Part shown: positions 41,535 through 54,857 of the stretch, in pieces | Position numbering within the stretch: position 1 is the stretch's first letter | Layout of the letters: each line of letters begins with the position of its first letter | Assembly (NCBI GenBank): GCA_905221605.1 | Contig: CAJNDS010002501.1 | Coordinates: 1,203,501-1,267,500 of the forward strand | Direction of reading: 5' to 3' | Length of the DNA: 64,000 nt | Origin: Symbiodinium natans | Taxonomy: Eukaryota > Sar > Dinophyceae > Suessiales > Symbiodiniaceae | Made by a program: the position numbers and the translations under genes | The notes under the pieces: model-generated | What the model was told of the DNA's origin: nothing | Database searches by the model: none | The model's input: only the letters and a program-made list of their open reading frames with translations

Positions 41535-43300
41535 ATGCTTCCATACAGCTCAGTGTTCTTCTCTCTCAAAGAAGGGTGGGTCTCCTTTAGTGAGAAAAAA
41601 CCTGAAAAAAGGGGCGAAAGACCTCCTCTTCTTTCCCGGGGTGGAAGTAGAACAGCAGCACGTCGCTGCAGCTCTATGCCTCGCTCCGAGGAAAGCGGGC
41701 ATGCAGCAAGTTCAAAATATGCTTATTCCCTCGCTTTCTTGAGCTTGATCTTTAAACTCAGTGACAGCGTCTGTGCGGCCAAGACACGCGAAAAGCATTC
41801 ACGCAGCGCAACCCAGCGGAACCCAGCGCAACCCATCGCTACCATTGTACTTCGCCCATTACTGCACCTTGCCTACCCGAACAGCTCGAGTTCGATCCTC
41901 AGACCCCTGCTACCTCAAAACCTTGAAACTTGAAGAAAGGGGTCTCTAAACCCCTCAACCCTAAACCCCAAACCCCAAACCCAAACCCTAAGACCCTAAC
42001 CCAAAGCCCTAAACCAAAACCAAGGGCCGTCTACGTCGAAGAGACCGGTTCGGCAGATTCTGCTTCAAACAGCTTTCGGTACAGGCCAGGGGGTTTAGGG
42101 TTTAGGGTTTAGGGCGTAGGGCTTATAGGGCTTAGGGCTTAGGGTTCCTAACTGAGCACCACCTGCAAGCCCAAAAAGTCGTTAAGAGTAGACCCCAAGC
42201 TCAAAAAGTTGCCCCTGAAACGCCAACAAGCCCAATGCCCCCGAAAAACAGCAGCTTGGTCTCACCAGCACCCAAGCCCTCCCAACCTCAGTCCTCTGCC
42301 CGAAACTCCAAGCCTGAGCCCAAACCCTCAGACCCTTGCTCGAAGCCTAGCTGGGCGCGTGCCTGCCTGTCGCCTGTCATGATGTCTATGATGTTAGAGA
42401 CATGCTTCAGTTTAGGTGGGGCATAGGGTTTGGGGTTCCGAAGCTTCGGAGGTCAGGTGTCACCGCCCTCAGCCCTCATCGCCAGGCTAACAATCTCCAG
42501 CCATCCCTCTGCAAACGGCTGAAAGAGAGACTGAGAGGTGCTGCTACAGCGCCTCATTGGTCATGGCGATCGTTCCCAAAGGCTTCCTGGGCCTCGGGCT
42601 GGATCCGTCTCTCAGCTCAGCGGGAGGGTCTTTTTGCTTCGTTTGTCTTTTGATCGTTGATGAACTGAAAGTTTTTTCAGTGCCTTCACTACCACGTATT
42701 GTGCCTTTTGGGTGGGCTGTCCGGTTGAAACAGCTTCTGTGACCTTCCAGGCTCTAGTGATGACACAATCTTGCTGTCTGTACACCTTCTGCTTCACCCC
42801 ATGAGGGTTCTCTCCTGAGACGTGGCTCCAGACTCTTCCAAAACCCTGCGTAAAGACCCCAAGCTTTTTGATTATGATTAGAAGATGGCATCGGACTACG
42901 AAAGCGATGCCGCGCCCATGGGAAGAGAAGCCGACCTCCGTTCTGGGTGATCTTGTATCCCCCTGTAAAACTCTTATAGGGTACCTGATTCCCTTATCAC
43001 GAAGAGCCGGTAAACTTTGTGTGTTGATGGGCGTGAGCCGTTGCTTTTTTAGAATGTAGAGCACTTGATAAGCGTGTTGCCTGGTGCACTTGCGAGGCGT
43101 GCAGAAAGCCCTAAAGCGCCATAAGAAACTTAGCCCGAAACCCTCAAGCGGAACAAGCTCAAGCTGGCACCTTCAACCCTCACAAGGTTTGAGGGCGCTT
43201 ACTGTCCGACCAGCCGGGACATCAGCGGGCGTTTGCTCTACATGCAGAGGCTGGAACAGCAAACCCAACGAATCCTAAACCCTAGACCACCGGGAACTAG
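41535..43300. other. Intron-like region with several undecided frames
   Basis: A 132-codon plus frame (41535-41933), a frame at 42402-42653 and an opposite-strand frame (42612-43064) are all open, none decisive. A CCCTAAA/TTTAGGG switch lies at 41955-42145. Confidence 0.3.
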
Positions 43301-43366
43301 TCAAATGCGATGTGGTTCTGGGTTGGGTTTAGGGTTTAAAAGATGGTTGCTGTTGAGCTTCCGCAG

Positions 43367-43479
43367 CGAATCGGGAGAGGAGTTCGTTTCGGGCAACCGG
43401 CAACCCCGCCTCCACACTGGGCTTCGACTACAAGCTCGGCAAGTGGTGCCTGGACAATAAGCGCCTGGACTTGCAGTAA
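43367..43479 (+). CDS. Probable last exon of gene C
   Basis: After GAGCTTCCGCAG the frame ends in a convincing C-terminus, Leu-Gly-Phe-Asp-Tyr-Lys-Leu-Gly-Lys-Trp-Cys-Leu, and TAA at 43477-43479. Two other frames are open but less protein-like. Taken with the upstream exons, gene C would run from about 38.5 to 43.48 kb. Confidence 0.55.
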
Positions 43480-43504
43480 AGATGTTGCCCATGTAGAATA
43501 TCTC

Positions 43505-43510
43505 TCTCTC

Positions 43511-43546
<36 letters not shown>
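43505..43546. repeat. (TA)n microsatellite
   Basis: TATATA run with two TG substitutions directly after the end of gene C. Confidence 0.93.
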
Positions 43547-43826
43547 TGTATGCATTTTTACTTATTTATGCATGTATCAGTTAATGTCTTGTACAGGTTT
43601 ATATACTTGTATGTTTATCTGTTTGTATGCTCATGGAATGATAACCTTTTTATGTCACCGAAGTCAGTTGAGTATACCAGGCTTTCGGTTCCCAGGGCCC
43701 AGGTGGGGTTCGGATTTGGCGGGCGAAGAGCATAGGGCGGTTTGGGGCTCAGGAGGCATCTCCCTAAACCCTGTACCCTAAACCCTAAACCCTAAACCCT
43801 AAAGGGCTGTTGAGGGGCCCTTTGAG

Positions 43827-43905
43827 GTACATGCTGCGGAGCTGCATTGCGAGCCACGTTGCGATGCCTCTCGATGACGATGGGCTCACGAGTCCCGATT
43901 GGCAG
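43827..43905 (+). CDS. Candidate exon of gene D
   Basis: Between CCTTTGAG and a CAG/GCGGGG (GC-type) donor. One frame reads Ile-Ala-Ser-His-Val-Ala-Met-Pro-Leu-Asp-Asp-Asp. TTTAGGG-like repeats follow at 43935-43995. Confidence 0.4.
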
Positions 43906-44075
43906 GCGGGGTTGAGGACGGAGCATCCTCGGGGTTTAGGATTCAGGGTTCAGGGTTCAGGGTTCAAGGTTTAGGGTTTAGGGTTTAGGGTCAGGACATC
44001 TTTGGGGCGGTTTGTGTAGCGGCTTGGGGCTTTGAGGGCTTTCAGGGTCTGGAGTTGAAGGCTTTGGGGTTCGAG

Positions 44076-44234
44076 GTGTTGGGTCGCCAACTTCCCAGCA
44101 GGTTCGTCGTGTCCGGGAAGCCTCTTACAGCGAGACTTTCGTTTAGCATTTGGGCCCAGCACCTAGTAGGCAGTAGAGCAGCAACAAACACCTGCATCGT
44201 TGGAGATTGGTACATCGAGAGGACACGAAACTAA
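44076..44234 (+). CDS. Candidate exon of gene D
   Basis: Frame after GGTTCGAG reads Val-Leu-Gly-Arg-Gln-Leu-Pro-Ser-Arg-Phe-Val-Val and ends at TAA 44232. A second frame from 44207 remains open to 44482 and also looks protein-like, so an intron or frame change around 44200 is likely. Confidence 0.45.
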   Translation: MLGRQLPSRFVVSGKPLTARLSFSIWAQHLVGSRAATNTCIVGDWYIERTRN

Positions 44235-47200
44235 GCGAAATAGACCACATGCAGCAATTGCTGTATGCAGTTCCATCACGGACCACGAAAGCAAGCACAG
44301 GCGGCTGTCCCATCTTGATCGACATTGGGATTCCACCGCGAATTGGAGCAAGACCACAAGCGAAAAAAGAAGTGGTATTCTCATTGTGTTGTTTTCAGAT
44401 TTTCATATCCGAAATCTTCATAACTAAATCTACACCCAATGAAAGTCGAATTGCTGCGATGTCACTCGGGATCCAAGTATGAATTTGACACGTTCTACAC
44501 GAACCGATAAGGAAAAAATGTGCTACTCTAACGGTACACTTCCCCCACACCCTTCCCGAAGTGGCGCCTCGGAGGCGGTGCACCAGTCCATGCAGCACAT
44601 CATTGTTTTGCATGGTTTCTATCAGCGGTAGTCGCTTTCATAGGTATATGTGCAAGTTTATAGGTATGCAGAACCAGTACATTGGATCATGTGGATCATC
44701 TTGTATCTAGATCCATGCTGAGTTGTAGCTCCAATTCCCGAGATCTAAGATTCTCTGGAAGCCTTTCCAGTGAATCTAAGACCTATCATTCTCGATCCGA
44801 CTTACCATATTAAACTTCACAAACTCAACAACTTCAGCAAGCTTCTCGTTGGAGCTCGAAAGAGCAATCAAGAGTCCCTGGAAACTGTTCCGGAGAACTT
44901 CGGGCATCCGACGAAAATCTCGAAACGCACAAGACGTTGGGTTCTCTTGCATCTTGTACCATAGTGTAACATAATAGTGTAACTAGGCCTCCGCTTGGAC
45001 CAGCGTTTATGCAGGCACCCCACATCCCCCAACTTTGTACACTCTTCAAAGCAGGCGGTCGCCTGGAGATGTGTGTTTTCTCGAGTCTCTCAACTTCAGG
45101 TGATCATGGTGGCGTGTGAAGGCGTTCAACATAAAGTCAACTTCATTCTCGTTGCGGAGTTTGTGAAATCATGCCGCGCCCATCCGCGTCCAAAACTTTC
45201 TTGAGTTCGGGTCCTAGGACTTTAGGCTTGATGTTCAGGGCGTGAAGGCTTCTTGCTTTCCACGGTAGGGTCCGGCTTCCAATGCTTGGCGCATGCTCAT
45301 ATACCTGGCCAAGCCCGGCAATTATTAGACTTCGCCCCCTAAGACCTACGCCGCACATCGACTTCTGAGTGCAGGTCGTCGCCGTGACGGACTTCCATGG
45401 TGACTTTAAGGCCCAAGGCGCGGGGGCGCAATTCTGAGTTTGAGTGTGATTGTGGGCGTTGGGCTCAGGGTTTAGGATGGGTGCTCTTCAGAGGTTCCTC
45501 CATGTAGTTACCCTTGGAAAATTTGCTTCCTGCAGAGCTTCAGGCGAGATTGGCTTGGTGGCTCGCTTTAGGGTCGCTTTAAGGTTTTCGGGCTTTCCGG
45601 GTCTCTTTTCAGGCCCCAGGACTTCGGGTTCTCGTTGTACGGGGAGACACTGGATTCCCTAGAAGATGGTCTCTGCTTGAGGCTTCGGAAGATGAAGTGC
45701 ATTGTCTCTTGAGGGGTTGCCTTCCAGGCTCCCGGCCCATATGCCCTGAATCCCCCAGTGAGAGCCCCAAAACATTTCAAAGCCCTACCAGGCGAGGGTT
45801 TATAGGGGTTCTTGAGGTTCAGGGTAGGAGGGGCACCGCATGCCTTCTTCCCCGTTTCCGTCAAGCCCCCAAGATGCTAAGAGCTCTAAATCCGAAAGCC
45901 CTAAAGCCCAAGAATCACTCAGCCTCTTGAACCACGAAATCCAACAGCCCCCCAAATCAAAAAAAAAACCAACCCCTAGGGGTCAGCACGATTTCGCCGA
46001 CGAAGCTGGGATGCTCTGGAGCTGGTTTGGGCTTTGGGGGCTTTAGGGGCTTTAGGGGCATAGGACTTTGTGTTGCCAGGCGTTTTTGCTTTTGTTTGCA
46101 GGGGCTTGGAAATTCCCCAGTCATTTCAGGTAATACAAGCCGGCCGCATTTTGTGCTACTGCTTCTTTTGGCACAAGGGTTCACATGGGTTGGGTCTCCC
46201 AGGGCCATTTCTGAGTCGCGCAGAAGAAGTAGGTTTCTGGCCGTACGGTTTACCATGGAGCTTGAGTTTCTGGGCTTCAGTGGGCGAAAATGACGCAACG
46301 GCGTTTTTGATCCTTCTGCCGGGCATGTTCTAGTCTTCTCTTAACCCTAAACCCTAAACCCTAAACTCTCGGCTCGACTTGAAGAGGCCTTTGCTCACTG
46401 GCAAGGCTCATAAGACACATGGGGATTTCCGAAAATAGGGTAATCCCTATATACCTCAAGATACTATATAATCCCGTTAAAGGAACCCCAAACAGGGTAG
46501 CCCTATGTTCGGACACCTCCACATTGTGTTGATTTGAGATTTCTAGCAACTGCCCATCTTCAACTGTCTTCATTCAAGAGGTGCCTATGATTACGATTCC
46601 GTGCTCCCATTACGGCATCTTCTTTTGGCCACGGCGTGGTCAGAATTGGCCCTACGCCCCAAACAATCCTGAAAACCCAAACTCCCAGGCATTACTTTAG
46701 GGCTTGCAGGTGAGGGGGGAACGCCCGAGATCCACATCAGCGAAGCTCTATGAGTAGGTTTCGGGTTTCAGGCTGAGGGTTCGATGGTCACGAGCCGAAC
46801 TTGTGGTTGTCACCACGGCAAGCGCAGCCTACTTCTTAACCCTGAACCCAAGAAGCCCTAGTATCCCAACGCCCTAGAACTTGTCGCCAGAAGGACCCTA
46901 GACCCCCCCCAAACCGTGAGCCCAACAGCATCAGGAAGAGAGTCCGGAAGAAGCCTACTCTGGTCAGTTTCTTCTCTAAAGCCGGGGATTTCGGGCTTTG
47001 CTATTTATGTTGTTTTTCATTTGCGTCTAGGTGCAACTCGATAGGTCTCAAGGTTGGGAGTGCGGGCTCAATGCTTCAAGTATTGGTCGGGTTTAGGGTT
47101 GGATTGCTTGTTTTTGTGGGGATGATATTGGCTTCGGTGGTATGTATACATACCCCGCCCACCCTCAGAACCAACCCTCACCTACACAAACCAAAAAGAA

Positions 47201-48105
47201 GGCAAAACAGCCAAAAAAGCAATCCTTGTTCCTAAGTGCTCCAAGAGTTCTGGAAAAGTCCCAGGCAATTGTTGGTGTTGTTTTATTTTTTTGGTTCTGT
47301 CTTTGCTTCTTGAGGTTGATGTTCAGGTTTCTCGGCAAAATACAAACACAGCCCTCGAACGTCCTAGGCAATTTATGCCTGTCTCGTAGCGTGTAAGCCA
47401 TGCAATGAGTCTTACTATAATATGAAGGCTACGAAGTGGCTAGGAAAGAAGCCGAGAGTGAGAGCCAACGTTTAAACAAAGGCCATCGGAGGTTGCATCT
47501 CCTTTCGTGCCTCAAGCTCCCATTTGAACAGTTCTTGGTTTTGCTATCGTGCTCTTGTATGTGGATCGGCAAGCTTCCGGGCCGCACCCGCTAAAATGCG
47601 ATCTTCACGGATCTCTCCCTTGCCACGGGCACGTTGCGATTAGCCAATGTCTTATTAATATGAAGGCTACGAAGTGGGGACACAGCAGAGTAGCGCTCGA
47701 ACCTCCATGGCGTCTCTCTCTGTGGTGTGAAGGACGGTCATATACTTGTAGTACATCGGAAGTCTCCTGGATGCTTTATGATTTTCCTAGATTTCCTAGC
47801 ACTTTGGCCTTAGCTCGGCAGACTAGACGTTTCCCTACAAATTGTGTTTTCTAAGTAGACATCGCATACAAGAGGTGAGCAGCAGTTGCTGAATATGTGT
47901 TGGCGATCGCTTTCGTGTGTTCCTTTAGCTGGTATTCATGAAATGAGTCTTTGGTTAGTATGCAACGAATACTTCAGTCACACGCAAAAAGCTTCTGATA
48001 CTTCATTAGTATCGATTTAGCAGAGTTAGTATTTGTTTTGAAAAAGGCACTAGAGGCCTAGACAAAGCACCGTTTCCCTAGCAACAGCACTGTCAGAAGT
48101 AAAAA

Positions 48106-48468
48106 GTGGTTTATTTCGAGGACCCGCCGCACACAAAGCAGTCGCGCAAGCAATGTCAGCAATCGTCCACATGGGCGGCGCGCGGGAAATGGACACAACG
48201 CTTCTTTGTCCGGCGCAAGATGACTTTATCCGTGCGACCGCACGGGCAAGCAAACAGTCTTTGGGGCGAACTCGTTTGTCTGGAAATTCAAGCAATCCAG
48301 AAAGTGCTGGGGGAAATGAAGAAATCTTTGCTCGGCAAGCGATATCACGCTTACGCGTGCTGCGCACGTGCCGAAGCTGCATGTGTGTTTACCATTAAGT
48401 CGGTTGTCTTGAGAGGACGGGGGGGTAGAAAGACACGTGCTTTCCACATGTTTATGTTTCTTGCGTGA
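48106..48468 (+). CDS. Open frame of unknown function
   Basis: A 120-codon frame, basic in the first half (Phe-Phe-Val-Arg-Arg-Lys) with Gly-Glu-Leu-Val-Cys-Leu-Glu-Ile and a helical Glu-Met-Lys-Lys-Ser-Leu. It lies in DNA free of telomere words. It may be an exon or part of a decayed element. Confidence 0.3.
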   Translation: MVYFEDPPHTKQSRKQCQQSSTWAARGKWTQRFFVRRKMTLSVRPHGQANSLWGELVCLEIQAIQKVLGEMKKSLLGKRYHAYACCARAEAACVFTIKSVVLRGRGGRKTRAFHMFMFLA

Positions 48469-49548
48469 GATGGTGAGGCAATGACAAAAGACAAGCCTTG
48501 ATGTCCCTGTCTGCAATTTTGCCTGAGCGGAATTGCTTGAAGGACTCCATTTAGAAAGATCAAGTCCAAGCACACAAGTGAGCCGCTCACTCGGAAGGTT
48601 CCTGGCTGTAGGGGGCAACCAAAACCTGACCCGCCGGCCCACAAGGCACGTCGTTGCGCGACGCCCCTTGCCCGAGGACAGGCACATGGAAGCAGAAGCG
48701 CCCCAACAATTTCGAGCTCATCCATTCTGCTTTGCAGTCAATCGTCATCGTACCCGGTCGTGAGTCACACAAGCCTGGAAGTCTCACAAGCCGCGACAAG
48801 CAAGAAGGTTGCCGTTGTCATGTTGTGTTGCACGATCACTATATATAGACCAGGCGTGGGTGCTCGATACATGCTAGCCTTGCCACGACATGTGAAGCAA
48901 AAGGACCCATTCTCACCACACAGTGCCTGCGCCATCGACTTCAGCCCATCTCCAGGTCTCTAATCAACTCCAACCATCTTCTAGCTGGCACTTGCAGCTG
49001 CGATATGAAGTCCTACGCGACGCCACACCCATTGTGACCCTCAACTGTCCTGAACCACCACCCGGTCTTGTGAGCGCTCCCGCATCAGAGCCTCATGCAC
49101 GCAGCAACTTGCAACGTGCTCAACTGCCGACTGTGCCGTCACAGGCCTTGCTGCTGAGCTGTAATAAGTTCCTAATCGCCAAAGAAAACACTTGGGGCCA
49201 GCGACCTGCGGCTTCAGCGCATGCCTCTCAGACCTCCGCAACTTCTTACAACTGAGCCAGGCTGCTCAGTTCTGTATGCATGCGCGTCGATCACTATCAC
49301 TAGCCTCTACATTAGTCCAACGCGTGTGAGGTGGGTGCCTGAGTAGCCGTCCTGCATTGCCCGGTGCTCGACTCTGAAATACCCGGCATATGATATGTGA
49401 TATAAGATATATGTACGCACACAAAGAGTTCCCTTTTGCGGGGGAGGGAGGGAGCTTGGATTCCTGTGCTTCAGGGCTAAGGGAAACTGCAAAACCCAAA
49501 ACCCCGAACCCTAAACCCTAAGACCTAACCCAAGCCCCGCCCCCAAAA

Positions 49549-49605
49549 CACACACGCACACACACACACACACACACACAGACACACACACACACACACA
49601 CACAA
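49549..49605. repeat. (CA)n microsatellite
   Basis: CA run with three interruptions, 40 bp downstream of a CCCTAAA patch. Confidence 0.95.
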
Positions 49606-50131
49606 CATACATGAATTGGATTTGCCTTTCCTTTCAGAATGACGAGGCTTTAGCGCTTCGCGGCCCTCGGTTCCGGAGGAGTGCAAAGAGTCCGTCCCAG
49701 ACTGGGAGGTCAGAGCAGTGAGAAATTCATGGGGCTGCAGTAGTTCTTGGTAGGGAATTAGGGAGTGAAGCACCTTGCATCCTCCTATGTAAGCCTGTGC
49801 AGGGTCTTTATGGATCTCTTTATGGGGAACAAGGCACCACATGTCCTAATTCTCTTCCAAGAACTTGGAGGTTGTGGGGTTTTGGGGCTTGGGGCCTTCG
49901 GGGTTGGCTGTTATCCTAACTTTAAGTGGTAACAGTTCACACTGCAACTGCAAGGGGCAGAATCGAAAAAATCAAGGTTCAAGGGTTTAAAGGTGTCTTT
50001 CGCCTGCACTTTTGGTTCCTAGTTCTCGAGCCATGCCAAAAGCGGAACTTGAACTTCAAGGGCTCAGGCAGTGGCACCCTTTTTTCCTTGCTGGCTTGCA
50101 TCAGCCTGACAAAAACAAGAAGGCTGCCTAG

Positions 50132-50243
50132 GTCAATGGGGAACCCAAGCATGTTTGCAACACTAAACCTTGAGAAGCTGCAGAACGTGGATCGGACGTT
50201 CCTGAGGACTCTGATGCAGAATGTTCAGTTTTCGCTAACAAAC
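50132..50243 (+). CDS. Exon of gene E
   Basis: After GCTGCCTAG the frame reads Met-Gly-Asn-Pro-Ser-Met-Phe-Ala-Thr-Leu and a helical Glu-Lys-Leu-Gln-Asn-Val-Asp segment. Donor uncertain. Confidence 0.5.
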
Positions 50244-50295
50244 ATATTTCTTTTCGATGTATACATAGATAGAAGGTTTCGAGGGCAGCATTGAG

Positions 50296-50406
50296 GTCTC
50301 AAGCGCCCTGAGACCACGATGGTGGTAAAAACGCTTCACAGACTCAGATCAACACTGCAGGTTGCCAAGAGCCTGAGCGACGACAATCCGTGCAAGATGG
50401 TTTCTG
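50296..50406 (+). CDS. Exon of gene E
   Basis: Frame with Met-Val-Val-Lys-Thr-Leu-His-Arg-Leu and Ser-Leu-Ser-Asp-Asp-Asn-Pro-Cys-Lys, ending at a clear GTAAGA donor at 50407. It may start at 50296 or after CACTGCAG at 50360. Confidence 0.55.
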
Positions 50407-50541
50407 GTAAGAAGCTTTCTCAGGCAACAGGAGAGCTTTTGCAGTCAAGCTGCTTGTGTTTTGTTTTGTTTGGGAGGGTATTGTTTGGGGTTTCGTGCTT
50501 TGGGCCCCAAACCCTAAACCCTAAACCTCAAACTGGAGCAG

Positions 50542-50612
50542 CAAGGAAGCCTCCCTCCTATTCTGCCTACAACTCGGACAAGGACCAGCAGGGAACATAC
50601 CCTACCGTATCT
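50542..50612 (+). CDS. Candidate exon of gene E
   Basis: Reads Arg-Lys-Pro-Pro-Ser-Tyr-Ser-Ala-Tyr-Asn-Ser-Asp-Lys-Asp after GGAGCAG, directly behind a CCCTAAA patch. Confidence 0.45.
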
Positions 50613-50929
50613 TTAAGCCCCTTAAGCCCCAGGATCGAAGCATTGTGAATGTCTTGGTATTATGGGTTGCTGCCAGACCCTCTTAAGAAGTGGGGATCCA
50701 TACACCTCAGGGGTGGAGCTCTTCAGGCTAGTCTTGGGCAGGGTTTAGGGCTTACGGTGAAGTCCAGAAAGTTGGAACATGGTTTAAGCATGATTTGAGC
50801 TGGGATTCCCTCTACAGTAGCCTCTAGTAGGCGTTTTGGGGTATGGGGCTAAAGATGCTCCGACTTTTTTGGAGTTTACGATAAGGCTCAGGGGGCTTTA
50901 CATTTTAAGGATCTTGGGGTTTGGGGTTC

Positions 50930-51185
50930 AGGGTTTCGGGTTTAGGGTTTAGGGTTTGGGGTTTGGGGTGTTGGCGCCTTAGCCGGTCTTGGAGCATTGT
51001 AGGGTCTGGGGATCAGAGGCTTTTGCTTGCTTGGTTTTGGATGAGGCAGACACCCTAAGCCCAAAACCCCAAATCCTAAACCCTAAACCCTAACCCCGGC
51101 GATTGGGAGACTGCGCTTGTTTTCGGAGCTTGCTCTCACCCTAAACCTTGAACCCTTAAACCCTGAACCCTAAACCCTAACCCCT
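50930..51185. repeat. TTTAGGG then CCCTAAA islands
   Basis: TTTAGGG-type units at 50930-50970 and inverted CCCTAAA units at 51060-51095 and 51140-51183, running up to the microsatellite. Confidence 0.85.
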
Positions 51186-51200
51186 AGTTAGTCTTTGGCA

Positions 51201-51660
<460 letters not shown>

Positions 51661-51912
51661 CCGCCCGCCCGCCCACCGCCCGCGCGGCCGGCGCGCCCGC
51701 CCTCGCGCCCCCTCGCGCGCCCCCCCGCGCGCCCCCCGCGCCCCCCCGCGCGCCCCCGCCCCCGCCGCCCCCCGCGCGCGCCCCCCCCGCGTGCGCCCCG
51801 CGCGCGCCCCCCCCCCGCGGCGCCCCCCGCGCCCGCGCGGCGCGCGCGCCCCCGCGCGTCGCGCGCAGCCGCGCGCCCCGCGCTCGCCCGCGCCCCCCCC
51901 GCCCGCCCGCAC
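51661..51912. repeat. Extremely GC-rich low-complexity block
   Basis: About 250 bp composed almost only of C and G (CGCGCGCCCCC words), continuous with the microsatellite on its left. Confidence 0.95.
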
Positions 51913-52734
51913 GCACGCACGCACCCTACTGTGCGACGAACGAAGTTGCAAATGGGACAGGCTACGACACCCCCTCCCAACCCAAGGCATAAGAAAGCCA
52001 AAGGGAGGTCAAGAAGCTCTACAGGTTCAGTTTTAGGGTTTTGAAGAGGGCGGTGGGTTGCGGCTTTTTGCATCGGCACCACCCGCTGCAGCATAGCATG
52101 CTGAAGCCAAGCCGCCTTGACAGCTCTAGCGCTGGTTGCCATTGAAGCTTCGAAAACGCCTTGAACACCTAGACATGCTGACATCTCATGACGAGGGAAC
52201 GTTGTGATTCAAAAGGTTCGAAAGCATCTAGGAATGTTGCAGCTTTCGGATCTCCGCATCTAGCATGCTGCAGGTTAATAACACTGAGAAAGGGCTAGGA
52301 ATGCCACAGCTGCACTACTTTCCCGCAGTCGAAGGAAGCTGCCAAACATCATATTAAATTCAATCAAAAGCACAAAGCAGTAAAACACAAAGTTGAAGAT
52401 GCACCAGATATGCAAGCAACAAAACGCGTCATCGGCTTGCTTCCGTAGTTTGTCTTCGAATCTCAGCACGAGTTCCATGGTCTGGGGAGCTAGAGTTTCT
52501 TACAGGGGCATTGAACCTTGGAAGCTGCGGTTCAGAGCTACCCGATTTTCGAACCCAGGAAGATGCTTTGGTTTAGGGCGAGCCAAATTGGCATACTTTC
52601 ACTTCCCAGGAAAACAAGGAAAGCACAAGACAACCCGCCTAGGATTCATTTTGGGTTCATTTTTTACCTTGAACTCTTGAGGCGTTGTCCCTCATCTTTC
52701 GACCTTGAAGCCCATAAGAGCTCTAAGAAGCAAG

Positions 52735-52872
52735 GAGAAGTACGGCGCCGCTGCTTGGTGGGAGTCGATGTCGCCATTCTTCACTGGGAAGGGCGGAGCC
52801 GGCTATAGCTACTCCAACATCAAGAAATGCTGGTCAAGGGAATCGAAGAGGACCATGGGCCTTCCGATCTAG
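52735..52872 (+). CDS. Exon of gene E or a separate gene, with stop
   Basis: Very protein-like frame after AGAAGCAAG: Glu-Lys-Tyr-Gly-Ala-Ala-Ala-Trp-Trp-Glu-Ser and Gly-Tyr-Ser-Tyr-Ser-Asn-Ile-Lys-Lys-Cys, ending TAG at 52870-52872. It may be a terminal exon, or a donor may lie before the stop. Confidence 0.6.
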   Translation, partial: EKYGAAAWWESMSPFFTGKGGAGYSYSNIKKCWSRESKRTMGLPI

Positions 52873-53090
52873 GAATCTAGGACCCATGAAATGGTTCCCT
52901 TACAAAGCCTCTCTTTTTTGTGCAAGAAGGGCACCCCTTCCCAACTTTCGGGTTACTTAGGGGCCGAATGTTGGGAGGCGACCTGTCAGAAAGAAGAGGC
53001 TGGCAGCCTGGTAGAGTTCGAGTTCGAGTTGTCGCAGCAGTTGTTTCTGCCTCTTTCTTGGGGGCCTGCTGAAGCCTTTGCTTCGGCCAG

Positions 53091-53171
53091 GAACTCCGAC
53101 TTCGAGTACACCGATATGAGCCTTCGGCTGGCACCTTGGGCGAGCTTGTTGAAGAACTCTTCCGGCTACAA
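53091..53171 (+). CDS. Exon with strong donor
   Basis: Between CTTCGGCCAG and CTACAA/GTAAGA. Reads Asn-Ser-Asp-Phe-Glu-Tyr-Thr-Asp-Met-Ser-Leu, outgoing phase 2. Confidence 0.6.
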
Positions 53172-54857
53172 GTAAGAGGAGGAGAGTACGGCCAGGCTTA
53201 CGGACCACTAAAGCCCCAAAGAACCTCAAACTCCTGTGGGTCCGAAGCCCGGCAAACCCGGACCCTGCAATTCCAAAACCATGGAAAAATCCTCTAACCC
53301 TGAAATCCCTGCAACAGCAAGCGGCCCCGAGAAACGGATCTTCAACGTAAGGAGCATACTACGATGAGGCATTGCGAAGGGAACCCTTAATGCCGAGGAG
53401 CTCGATGCCTCGCAACACCATAGCTCTGAAGCCTACAGGCTAAAGCCCCTTAACCTTAAACGCGGTAGCCATCTGCCTCGACAGCCTAAGAAATGGCGGT
53501 TCGGAATAAGCCTCCCTGAGCTCCATTATCTTGAAGCCCTGTAACCCAATCCACTTCACAACGTGTATTGCCTGAACATCGCAAACCACCCCCCCCCCCT
53601 ACACCCTACATACTTCATCCACTCCAAGGCCGCCGAAACTTATGGAGTTGCGGCGAGCTGGCGAATGGCCAGCTTCGAAGCAAGGGTTAAGGGTTTGAGA
53701 ACCTATGTCTGGAGTTCAGAGTTTCAGGCTTCAGGCTTCGGTTCAGAATTCTGGCTTGCTGTGTTCGTGCTTACGATAGCGACTGAAGGATCAGAGGCGA
53801 ATGGTAAAAGCCAGTTGCCAGTCGGTTTGGGGGGCTTGCCTTACACCTCCGTCTCGATCAGCTTCCCAGGAAACCTTCGGCTTGGGGCTTTGGAGCGTTC
53901 AGGGTCGGCTTCAGCCCTGTTCATTCACCTGTGAGTTTGATCATCGCCTGTCCTGTAGGAGGAACAGAGGAGGTGCTGACGGTACCCTCCATTTGGACTT
54001 GCAAGTTACAGGACTTCTATCATAAGCCCCCAAAAACCTAGAAACCCCAAACTACTACCAACAGCCCTTAAAAGGGATTAGAGCACCCCAATTTTCATCC
54101 TAATTAAGGACTGTTAGCCAAGAAAGCCTGGGTGTTGAAGCGAGGCCGTCTGCGCAGCAGCCCTTCCCGACGCGAACGCGGCACCCTTGGGCATGGGAGT
54201 TTCAGAGCCCCTGCCGCACTTACCTCTACCATCCTCATTCCGACGCCCCCTGAAGCCCAAAGCCGAAACCCCGCGACCTAAACTCAACTCAAAGGCAGAC
54301 TTCGAACTCAGTGTTACCCAAACCCAGATTTGACGTCTGATCGCACGCAAGAACACCTAAACCCCAAACCCCTTGGTGTGAGGGTTTGGGAGATCCAGGC
54401 ATGTCGAGGCTTCGCAAGAGTTCCGTATGGTCTAGGGCTTACATGGTGACTTCTCAAAGAAGCCTTGTTCCGAATTTTTGAGCCATGTGTGGTTCTGAGG
54501 CAGGACAGCCTTCGGCCCTAGTGATTGTTGGACCTCTCCTGGCTCAGGGGGGCTGTTTACAAGTGGGACCCGCCAAAACAAGAACTCGTCATTGCAAGCG
54601 TTGCACAATGTCCAACTGTCTGTATTGATCTCAGACTTAACAACAGCACGGCAGAGGCTGCGCGGGGGTATGTGCAGTCGGGCCCTTTAATTGCAATGGC
54701 GGGGCTTTGGGGCTTAAAGCTGCCTGCATAGCTCACCCTTGCTGAGGCACGTGGAGCGCCATCAGACTGTTCCAAACTTTTTCTTCGAATTTCAATCCCA
54801 ACCAGTAGGGTCTCGTTGCTGCCAGCGCCCAAGGGAACGCCTGGGAGAGCTTGCAAG
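53172..54857. other. Intron-like spacer
   Basis: Short frames only; a frame at 53801-54025 is mixed but undecided. Few telomere words (54355-54375). Confidence 0.3.

Larger units (their letters stand above)
44483..50100. other. Long stretch with few supported genes
   Basis: Telomere-like words are sparse (46345-46370, 47090, 49495-49520). Frames worth noting: 46070-46333 plus (88 codons after CATTTCAG) and 48106-48468 plus (120 codons). The 19-base word AATATGAAGGCTACGAAGT occurs near 47420 and 47659. Nothing else is convincing. Confidence 0.35.
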